Part shown: positions 8,722 through 13,560 of the stretch, in pieces
Layout: each line of letters begins with the position of its first letter
Position numbering within the stretch: the first letter of the stretch is position 1
Source: DASZMJ01 sp035551935
GTDB lineage: Bacteria > Planctomycetota > Planctomycetia > Isosphaerales > Isosphaeraceae
Assembly: GCA_035551935.1 (NCBI GenBank)
Contig: DASZMJ010000601.1
Location: 1-15,884 of the forward strand
Length of the DNA: 15,884 nucleotides
Direction of reading: 5' to 3'
Program-made: the position numbers and the translations under genes
Notes under the pieces: model-generated
Told to the model about the DNA's origin: nothing
What the model saw: only the letters and a program-made list of their open reading frames with translations
Database searches by the model: none

Positions 8722-8875
8722 AGGTCGCACAGAGGTTGCGCAGGTGCAGCAACCGAAGACCAGCCCGAAGGCCACTCGTGACTCGCCGCGGCGCAAGCCG
8801 CACAAGCCGCCGATCCTCCACACCCTGACCAAGGAACAGAAAGTCTTGTTGGAACAGCACATGGATGCCGGATGA
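8718..8875 (+). pseudogene. Possible decayed small ORF, 45-50 codons, with apparent frameshift
   Basis: An ATG at 8718 has GGAG seven bases upstream, but its frame turns Arg-rich and stops at 8828. A neighbouring frame, open from 8624 to 8875, reads more like protein: QVQQPKTSPKATRDSPRRKP, then ILHTLTKEQKVLLEQHMDAG and TGA. Joining the two needs a one-base shift near 8730-8745. No family is recognised. It may be the remains of a small gene, or chance. Confidence 0.25.
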
Positions 8876-8896
8876 TGATCGATCTGTTACCGACGT

Positions 8897-8978
8897 TGGG
8901 TGACACGCCCTGAGTCGGCGAAGGGCGTGGGCGATGCTCGGAGGCCACGCCCTTCGCCGACTCAGGGCGTGCCACCCA
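8897..8978. repeat. Long hairpin of paired palindromic units upstream of the aminotransferase
   Basis: Bases 8904-8930 are perfectly complementary to 8945-8971 (27 bp) across a 14-nt loop. One mismatch outward, six further pairs extend the arms to 8897-8930 and 8945-8978. Each arm is itself palindromic: CACGCCCT and AGGGCGTG flank ten bases. The structure is therefore two REP-like units in inverted orientation. It lies about 100 bp before the aminotransferase start. It may be a dispersed intergenic repeat of this genome. Confidence 0.65.
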
Positions 8979-8995
8979 TCGAGCGATCTGGGACA

Positions 8996-9028
8996 ACCGT
9001 TGCCGGGAACGGTCGCCTCGGCGACAAT
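8996..9028 (+). promoter_or_regulatory. Candidate sigma-70-like promoter with operator-like palindrome for the aminotransferase
   Basis: TTGCCG (9000-9005), a 17-base gap, and GACAAT (9023-9028) form a moderate promoter match (four of six bases at each box), giving a leader of about 45 nt. Overlapping the -35 box is ACCGTT-gccggg-AACGGT (8996-9013), a perfect 6-bp inverted repeat that could bind a dimeric regulator. Confidence 0.35.
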
Positions 9029-9080
9029 GGCCGCGGCGTCGAGACGGGGAGGCGATCCAGGCAGGAGGCGAGGGCGAGCG

Positions 9081-10250
9081 ATGCAAGGCCCGTTGCTGTC
9101 CCACAAGGCGGCGAGGTTCACCGAGAGCGTCATCCGCGGCATGTCGATGGAGGCGCGCGCCTTCGGGGCGATCAACCTGGCGCAGGGGATGCCCGACTTC
9201 CCGGCGCCGGAGGAGGTCAAGGAGGCGGCCTGCAAGGCGATCCGCGACGACATCAACCAGTACGCGATCACCTGGGGCTCGGCCCGCCTCCGCGCCGCGG
9301 TGGCCGAGCACGCGGCGTGGCACCTGGGCATGGAGGTCGACCCGGAGACGGAGATCACCGTCACCTGCGGCAGCACCGAGGCGATGCTGGTGGCCTTGCT
9401 CGCCCTGATCAACCCGGGCGACGAGGTGATCCTGTCGCAGCCGTATTACGAGAACTACTGGCCCGACTGCGTCCTGGCCGGCGCGATCCCGCGGTTCGTC
9501 CCCCGCCGCGGCCCCGACTGGACCTTCGACCCCGACGAGCTCGCCGCCGCCTTCAACGACCGCACCAAGGCCATCCTCCTCTGCAACCCCGACAACCCCA
9601 CCGGCGCCGTCTACAGCCGCGAGGACCTCGAGCCCATCGCCGCCCTCTGCCGCAAGTGGGACGCCATCGCGATCACCGATGAAATTTACGAACATATCAT
9701 CTACGACGGCCGGGAGCACGTCGCGATGGCGACTCTCGACGGCATGCGCGAGCGGTCGGTGACGATCTCGGGGATGTCGAAGACCTTCGCCGTGACCGGC
9801 TGGCGGGTCGGCACGATGATCGCGCCGAAGACCTTGACGCACGCCTTCCGCCAGGTCCACGACTTCGTCTCGATCGGCGCCGCCGCCCCGTTGCAAGAAG
9901 CGGGCGCCGTCGCCTATCGCCTCCCGCGCTCGTACTTCGACCACCTCGCCGCCGACTACCAGGGCCGCCGCGACCGGCTCTGCAAGGCGCTGATCGACAT
10001 CGGCTTCGACCTCGAATTGCCCCGCGGCGCCTACTACGTCATGGCCGGCATCGACGCCTTCGGCGTCCCCGACGACGTCACCTTCGCCCGCACCCTCGTC
10101 CGCGAAATCGGCGTCGCCGTCGTCCCCGGCTCCAGCTTCTTCCAGGAGAAAGCCCTCGGCCGCACGCTCGTCCGCTTCTGCTTCTGCAAGCGCACGGACA
10201 CTTTGGACGAGGCAGCAAAAAGACTGAAAGTCTTACGGGGCATAGCTTAA
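9081..10250 (+). CDS. Class I/II PLP-dependent aminotransferase with element-derived C-terminus
   Basis: Predicted 389-residue fold-type I aminotransferase of the aspartate/kynurenine aminotransferase-like group, cytoplasmic, transferring an amino group from an amino acid to a 2-oxo acid. Visible motifs: INLAQGMPDFP near the N-terminus, NPDNPTG with Asn172, ITDEIYEHI with Asp200 and Tyr203, SGMSKTFAVTGWRVG with the PLP Lys234, and carboxylate-binding Arg365 in LVRFCFCK. The ATG at 9081 is preferred because GAGGG lies six bases and AGGAGG twelve bases upstream; the frame is open further left but without a good site. The last 18 codons after CFCKR use AAA, AGA, TTA, ATA and GCT, unlike the GC-rich body. 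A similar tail with host-like codons lies stranded at 11952-12008. Substrate is not determined; the nearby RuBisCO-like gene raises the MtnE-type methionine-salvage role as one option. Confidence 0.93.
   Translation: MQGPLLSHKAARFTESVIRGMSMEARAFGAINLAQGMPDFPAPEEVKEAACKAIRDDINQYAITWGSARLRAAVAEHAAWHLGMEVDPETEITVTCGSTEAMLVALLALINPGDEVILSQPYYENYWPDCVLAGAIPRFVPRRGPDWTFDPDELAAAFNDRTKAILLCNPDNPTGAVYSREDLEPIAALCRKWDAIAITDEIYEHIIYDGREHVAMATLDGMRERSVTISGMSKTFAVTGWRVGTMIAPKTLTHAFRQVHDFVSIGAAAPLQEAGAVAYRLPRSYFDHLAADYQGRRDRLCKALIDIGFDLELPRGAYYVMAGIDAFGVPDDVTFARTLVREIGVAVVPGSSFFQEKALGRTLVRFCFCKRTDTLDEAAKRLKVLRGIA
10178..10193. other. Left attachment-site candidate (attL core)
   Basis: CTGCTTCTGCAAGCGC lies in the codons for CFCKR of the aminotransferase and recurs exactly at 11936-11951. 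CGTCC also precedes both copies at the same distance (10169-10173 and 11927-11931). Base composition and codon use change abruptly after this point. Confidence 0.65.
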
Positions 10251-10417
10251 GGGTTTTTCCATAGATTGCATGGGTTGCCACAGAATTAGCCCAATTCCCT
10301 CCCTTTTCCTGCCTCAGGAGGTGCTTGAATCATTTGGATGATGAAGTTTTTGTATGGGAAGCGATCAATATTCAAGTCTACTGGTTCTAATGAATTCGTT
10401 AGGAGAGATAGTCCGCG

Positions 10418-10821
10418 ATGAATGAAAAAATAAAAGAGTTCCAGAAATATCTATCGGAGCAGCCAGAAAACTCCGACATTCATGAATTCGTGATGCGTGA
10501 CATTGCTGGGTTCACCCCGGAAGAGAAGCCTCATATCGCTACATTTTCCGATAAGATTACATTGGGGATTTTAGTTTTTGGATTGGAGCGGCTCTCTTCC
10601 TGTGGGCTGTGGATTGGTTGGACGCGAATCGGAATGGGCGGGAGCTGGACGAGGCGAAGGAGCGGATTAAGCTTATGCATGATTTAGAGAAAAAGCATGG
10701 ATACTCTCGCGAGCTGGCACAGGAGACGGTGAATAAGACCCTCGACGGCATCGCCAAGCGATCCCGTGATGCCGTTATTCAAAAGGTTGTAGATGCGGTT
10801 AGAAGGATAATGAGTAATTAA
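10418..10821 (+). pseudogene. Small single-pass membrane protein, interrupted by a one-base frameshift
   Basis: AGGAGAG ten bases upstream supports the ATG at 10418. The first frame encodes MNEKIKEFQK... to ITLGILVF (54 residues) and then loses protein character. At a run of five Ts (10575-10579) a -1 shift, or one added T, joins WIGAALFLWAVDWLDANRNG and a charged helical tail ending RRIMSN. The restored product is about 134 residues: acidic N-terminus, one clean membrane span (ITLGILVFWIGAALFLWAVDW), and a Lys/Glu-rich coiled-coil-like C-terminus. The exact junction falling inside the membrane span argues that this was one gene. It may be broken, a sequencing slip, or a programmed frameshift; I see no strong downstream pseudoknot. 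No family is recognised. Its stop overlaps the stop of the convergent ORF at a shared TTAA. Confidence 0.55.
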
Positions 10822-10949
10822 CCGACCGCCTTTCGTGTTCTCCGCTTCACCAGCTTCTCCAGCTCTCCGTTCATCCGTCGCGTGACGGGCGCTCCGTCAT
10901 AGGCAACACGCCAGAGCTGCGAGTAGCTGTAGCCGATTGCGTCAGCCAT
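10818..10949 (-). CDS. Small 43-residue basic protein, possibly DNA-binding
   Basis: The ORF begins MADAIGYSYSQLWRVAYDGA and ends in a Lys/Arg-rich tail (EKLVKRRTRKAVG). The pattern IGYSYSQLWRVAYDGAPVT faintly resembles the helix-turn-helix core of small phage-like regulators (xGxSxxxLxRVxxGxxP), which is inference. The ATG at 10949 has no clear Shine-Dalgarno; a longer in-frame start near 11069 is open but less protein-like. The stop shares TTAA with the opposite gene, giving a tight tail-to-tail arrangement. Confidence 0.35.
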   Translation of the reverse strand: MADAIGYSYSQLWRVAYDGAPVTRRMNGELEKLVKRRTRKAVG

Positions 10950-11074
10950 TGGTAGACGGGAGCGCAGCAATAACCCCCGCCGGGGCTGGCTTGATAGTGT
11001 ACTTATGATCAGTAGAACCTGCGGGCCTCGCTGCGTCATACTTGTGCTTTCCTTCAACCGAGGAGTCACCAGCC

Positions 11075-11305
11075 ATCTCGAAACGCAAGCCGCCCAGCCA
11101 ACGCCCCGAGCTGAAGAAGGATGAGACCGCCCTGGCGATCGCTCGCATGCGAGAGGAAGCCAAGGCCGCTAAGCCCACCAAGTCCGACCGCGCATTGTCC
11201 GCCGCCTCGAAGGCGCGCATGTCCCGCGCCGGGAGCGGCATGGGTTTCCCGTCGTCGAACGCGGCGGCTCCGCCGGCGGCGACGAAGCGGCAGAAATCCG
11301 GTTGA
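11075..11305 (+). CDS. Small Lys/Arg/Ala-rich protein of about 76 residues with ambiguous start codon
   Basis: The reading frame (x)SKRKPPSQRPELKKDETALA... continues with an Ala/Lys/Glu helical stretch and a Ser/Pro/Ala-rich end (ATKRQKSG). GAGGAG at 11060-11065 sits nine bases before codon ATC at 11075, exactly where a start would be expected. The nearest upstream alternative in frame is TTG at 11042, which has no such site. Either a mutated ATG, a rare ATC start, or the TTG start is possible. A strong terminator hairpin 42 bp after the stop supports this being a real transcribed unit. The basic, low-complexity composition suggests nucleic-acid contact or disorder. No family recognised. Confidence 0.45.
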   Translation: MSKRKPPSQRPELKKDETALAIARMREEAKAAKPTKSDRALSAASKARMSRAGSGMGFPSSNAAAPPAATKRQKSG

Positions 11306-11346
11306 AGCCGGTCGATCGCATCCGACGCAAGAAGCGAATCGACTTA

Positions 11347-11381
11347 CCCCAGCCGTCGAAAGGCGGCTGGGGCTTCTTGTT
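11347..11381 (+). terminator. Rho-independent terminator with GAAA tetraloop
   Basis: CCCCAGCCGTC (11347-11357) pairs with GGCGGCTGGGG (11362-11372), 11 bp including one G-T pair, closed by a GAAA tetraloop and followed by CTTCTTGTT. It fits termination of the basic ORF ending at 11305. Confidence 0.75.
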
Positions 11382-11415
11382 ACGCCGGTTAGCTGGCTGA
11401 CTTCCGCCCCCCCTG

Positions 11416-11444
11416 CCCCGGTCTCAGGGCTGGGGTCTTTGTTG
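11416..11444 (+). terminator. Second terminator-like hairpin
   Basis: CCCCGG (11416-11421) and CTGGGG (11430-11435) form a 6-bp stem with one G-T pair, followed by TCTTTGTTG. It lies about 45 bp after the stronger terminator and may back it up. No gene is seen between them. Confidence 0.45.
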
Positions 11445-11528
11445 CGCAAACGCCATCACGCACGCAAAGTGCCAGAACTGGGCGCGACTGCGGTCAAAAG
11501 AAATTCGCCATCAAGAAATGTCGGCCTA

Positions 11529-11537
11529 TGCTACAAT
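11529..11537 (+). promoter_or_regulatory. Extended -10 promoter for the 60-residue ORF
   Basis: TGCTACAAT matches the extended -10 form TGnTATAAT with one difference. No good -35 box is present at the usual spacing, which is normal for extended -10 promoters. Transcription would begin near 11544, giving a leader of about 35 nt that includes GGGAGG. Confidence 0.55.
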
Positions 11538-11578
11538 GAGCCGGGTAGGCCAGCGACGAAGGATCTGGGAGGTGAGCG

Positions 11579-11761
11579 ATGGCGAAGTTCCGCGATCTGC
11601 TGAAGGCGTTGCTCGTCCGGGAATTCGACAAGACCGCCGACGAGGTGGACGCCTTGGTCGAGAAACACAAGGATATCGTCGGATACGGCGTGTCGGGCGG
11701 ACGCGCCGCCCTCAACGACACGGCGAGGGCGATCATCGCCAAAGAGGACGGGCAGAGCTGA
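11579..11761 (+). CDS. Small 60-residue protein of unknown function
   Basis: MAKFRDLLKALLVREFDKTA, then a segment containing DEVDALVEKHKDIVGYGVS, ending GRAALNDTARAIIAKEDGQS. Expression signals are good: GGGAGG (11567-11572) six bases before the ATG and an extended -10 promoter at 11529-11537. The layout, an LLKALL-type amphipathic start then LVEKHKDIV.YG.....A..II..E, resembles small accessory proteins of phages and mobile elements, but I cannot name a family. It is the best-supported gene of the putative element and the one nearest its right end. It may be the cargo or a regulator of the element. Confidence 0.65.
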   Translation: MAKFRDLLKALLVREFDKTADEVDALVEKHKDIVGYGVSGGRAALNDTARAIIAKEDGQS

Positions 11762-11812
11762 CGGGAGCGAGGGAAGCGGCTGATTCCTTTATACCGAACT
11801 TGCGACACACCG

Positions 11813-11841
11813 TTGTCAAAAACCAGGAGTATACTGATATT
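11813..11841 (+). promoter_or_regulatory. Weak outward-facing promoter candidate near the element's right end
   Basis: TTGTCA (11813-11818), 17 bases, then GATATT (11836-11841). A better -10 hexamer TATACT lies at 11830-11835 but has no -35 at proper spacing. It points toward the stranded tail and the RuBisCO-like gene, so it could replace transcription lost by the insertion. No experimental start is known. Confidence 0.25.
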
Positions 11842-11935
11842 TTCCTGCCTCGTGGCGCGTTGCAGAACCGGACGGCGTTCTGTATCATCAGCCGTGTCAC
11901 TAACTTGCGTCACGCGAATTATGGCGCGTCCTACC

Positions 11936-11951
11936 CTGCTTCTGCAAGCGC
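11936..11951. other. Right attachment-site candidate (attR core)
   Basis: Exact second copy of CTGCTTCTGCAAGCGC, followed directly by GC-rich codons for the stranded aminotransferase tail. The frame upstream of it meets a TAA within about 35 bases, so the tail cannot be part of a longer gene here. Confidence 0.65.
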
Positions 11952-12008
11952 GACGAGACGCTCGACGCCGCCGCCGAGAGGCTGAGGAAGCTGAGGGCGA
12001 TCGTCTGA
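11937..12008 (+). pseudogene. Stranded native 3' end of the aminotransferase gene
   Basis: Read in the frame TGC TTC TGC AAG CGC, the segment encodes CFCK followed by RDETLDAAAERLRKLRAIV and a TGA. The attached tail of the aminotransferase reads CFCK followed by RTDTLDEAAKRLKVLRGIA. After the shared core the tails have the same length; 10 of 18 residues agree but only 29 of 57 bases, including the stop. The stranded copy has the GC-rich third positions of the gene body, while the attached copy does not. It has no start or ribosome-binding site of its own. Confidence 0.7.
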
Positions 12009-12015
12009 TCTCTTT

Positions 12016-12081
12016 GTAGGGTCCGCTATCGCGGACCTCTTCCCGTCACGAATCGAAGAGGTCCGCGATAGCGGACCCTAC
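12016..12081. repeat. Perfect 27-bp inverted repeat made of paired palindromic units, upstream of the RuBisCO-like gene
   Basis: Bases 12016-12042 pair perfectly with 12055-12081 across a 12-nt loop. Each arm contains its own palindrome, GGTCCGC-TATC-GCGGACC, so it can fold as one long hairpin or as two small ones. It begins seven bases after the stranded tail's stop and ends about 25 bases before the RuBisCO-like start. Its arms differ in sequence from those of the repeat at 8897-8978 but share the arrangement and arm length. Confidence 0.7.
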
Positions 12082-12106
12082 GACTACGACTCCGAGGGGT
12101 GAATCT

Positions 12107-13450
12107 ATGTCCGATTCTTACGTCCCCCCCGAGGTCCGCGGCCGGAAGCCGGTCGAGGTGGTCGAGCTGCCGGGCGAGATCGACCCGGCGGGCGCCCTGG
12201 AGTTCACGTATTACGTCAAGACCGAGGGGGACCTGGCGAAGGTCACGCGGAAGATCGCCGAGGAGGAGACGACCGGGCGCTGGATCGGCCGGGGGACGCC
12301 GACGGAGTTGTTCCACCAGGCGCGGGCCGAGGCGGTGCGGATCGAGCAATACGACCGCGGCGACGGCGTCGTCACCATCCGCGCCCCGCTGGCGAACCTC
12401 GACCCGGCGGCCGACCCGTATTACATGCTCCAGATGCTCTCCGTCGGCGGGCCGATCCTGGAGTTCGTCGACTACACCGAGGTCGCCTTCCTCGACTTCC
12501 GCCTGCCGAAATCCTTCCTCGACCGCTTCCCCGGGCCGAAGTGGGGCCTGAAGAGGTCGCGCGACTACGCCGGCCTCGGGCCCGGCGACCCGCTCATCGG
12601 CACGATCATGAAGCCGTGCTGCGGCCTCTCGGTCGAGGAGGTCGCCGAGAAGGCGTACCAGGCGGCGCTGGGCGGATGCACGCTGCTCAAAGATGACGAG
12701 AAGATGATGAATCCGTCGTACTGCCCGCTGGTGCCGAAGGTCGAGTCCGTCGCCTCGGCGTTGCGGCGGGCGTTCGACGAGACCGGCCGGCGGATGGTCT
12801 ACTGCCCGCACCTGCCCGTCCGCGCCGACAAGCTGCTCGACGCGGCCCGACGGGTCGTCGACCTGGGCGCGACGGGGATCATGTTCAACGTGATCATGGC
12901 CAACAATATTGGCGCACTCCAGATCGTGACCGAGTCGGACCTGGATGCGCCGATCTATGCCCACTGCGGCGGCCTGGCGGCCCTGACGACGGGCCCGAGG
13001 CGGATCGACGCGCGGGTGATCGCCAAGCTCGCGCGGCTCTGCGGCGCCGACTACTTCCAGATCGGCGTGATGGGCCAGCGCGACTGCCACGTCAACAGCC
13101 TCGACCCGAGCTTGCTCCGCATGCTCGCCGCGACGTTCCTCGACCCGATCGACACCACCGACGCCGGCCCCGTGGCGATCAACGGCACGGTCCCCGTCGC
13201 GGCCGGCGGGCTCGGCGCGACGAACCTCGGCCACAACCTCGACGCCTTCCGCCGCGCCGACCTCGGCTTCGCCGTCGCCCCCCTCGCCGGCTCGAGCATC
13301 CTCGACCATCCCCACGGCCCCCGCGCCGGCGCCCTCGCCATGTGGCAGGCCGCCAGGGCGTATCAGGAGGCGTCGATCACGGACGCGTCGGCCTTGAGGG
13401 ACTGGGCTCGCGCGTCGGGGGGCGCGGAGCTGATGGCGCTGTTCGGTTAG
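12107..13450 (+). CDS. RuBisCO-like protein (form IV)
   Basis: Predicted 447-residue member of the RuBisCO large-subunit superfamily, with the N-terminal domain (about 25-155) and barrel domain (about 160-435). GAGGGG seven bases upstream supports the ATG. The carbamylation/metal motif is kept as LLKDDE (Lys195, Asp197, Glu198), and GTIMKP keeps the first lysine (Lys169). The second lysine of KPKxGLS is cysteine (KPCCGLS). The HRxxH region reads AHCGGLAAL, and loop 6 with its GKxEG lysine is absent. GG at 367-368 and the phosphate-region SSILDHPHGP are recognisable. True carboxylation is therefore very unlikely. Known RLPs act as enolases or isomerases in methionine salvage and as enzymes of four-carbon acid-sugar breakdown. 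The upstream neighbour before the insertion was an aminotransferase. The subtype is undecided. Confidence 0.93.
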   Translation: MSDSYVPPEVRGRKPVEVVELPGEIDPAGALEFTYYVKTEGDLAKVTRKIAEEETTGRWIGRGTPTELFHQARAEAVRIEQYDRGDGVVTIRAPLANLDPAADPYYMLQMLSVGGPILEFVDYTEVAFLDFRLPKSFLDRFPGPKWGLKRSRDYAGLGPGDPLIGTIMKPCCGLSVEEVAEKAYQAALGGCTLLKDDEKMMNPSYCPLVPKVESVASALRRAFDETGRRMVYCPHLPVRADKLLDAARRVVDLGATGIMFNVIMANNIGALQIVTESDLDAPIYAHCGGLAALTTGPRRIDARVIAKLARLCGADYFQIGVMGQRDCHVNSLDPSLLRMLAATFLDPIDTTDAGPVAINGTVPVAAGGLGATNLGHNLDAFRRADLGFAVAPLAGSSILDHPHGPRAGALAMWQAARAYQEASITDASALRDWARASGGAELMALFG

Positions 13451-13560
13451 GAGAGGGATTCATCCGCAGATGACGCAGATGAAAAAATATAAGAATAATA
13501 AAATCTCTTTATTTTCTTTCATCCGCGTTGCCCTGCGACATCTGCGGTTCGATCCCTCTC
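13451..13560. repeat. Nested inverted repeat with AT-rich centre between convergent genes
   Basis: Outer arms 13451-13472 and 13539-13560 match except for three bases. Inner arms ACGCAGATGAAA (13473-13484) and TTTCATCCGCGT (13517-13528) differ at one. The centre contains AATAAA-atctc-TTTATT. The CATCCGCAGATGACGCAGAT motif resembles a dispersed repeat I associate with planctomycetes and other bacteria, from memory and not searched. It begins directly after the RuBisCO-like stop and runs into the thioesterase gene, whose stop codon lies in the AT-rich centre. It could act as a bidirectional terminator. Confidence 0.65.

Larger units (their letters stand above)
8420..9080. other. 660-bp intergenic region dense in inverted repeats
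   Basis: This gap between the divergent membrane-protein and aminotransferase genes holds three separate inverted-repeat structures (8484-8609, 8649-8721, 8897-8978), one short possible decayed ORF (8718-8875), and a candidate promoter with operator-like palindrome (8996-9028). Each is listed separately. No conserved protein family was recognised in it. Confidence 0.7.
10178..11951 (+). mobile_element. Putative small integrated element in the 3' end of the aminotransferase gene
   Basis: The segment is bounded by an exact 16-bp direct repeat, with a core-to-core distance of 1,758 bp. At its left end it supplies 18 replacement codons and a stop to the aminotransferase. To its right the apparent native tail is stranded. 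The left third is AT-rich against the surrounding very GC-rich genome. Contents: a frameshifted membrane-protein gene, a 43-codon minus ORF, a basic 76-codon ORF followed by a terminator, a second terminator-like hairpin, and a 60-residue ORF with good promoter and ribosome-binding site. I find no integrase, transposase or replication gene, so it would be non-autonomous or a deletion remnant. Integration into the 3' end of a coding gene with replacement of the tail is known from phage 21 and e14 at E. coli icd. Confidence 0.62.

Noticed and set aside
8934..9080. Upstream extension of the aminotransferase frame
   Set aside because: It runs through the long palindrome and promoter region, and family homology begins after 9081 where the ribosome-binding site is good.
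8471..9412. Minus-strand frame of 313 codons across the intergenic region as a possible transposase
   Set aside because: No DDE or HUH motif or other domain could be seen. It crosses two inverted repeats and the start of the aminotransferase.
10194..11935. Integrase or recombinase inside the putative element
   Set aside because: No tyrosine (R-H-R-Y) or serine recombinase motifs in any frame, and no ORF is long enough.
12107..13450. True carbon-fixing RuBisCO
   Set aside because: Loop 6 lysine, the second lysine of KPKxGLS and the HRxxH substrate residues are missing.
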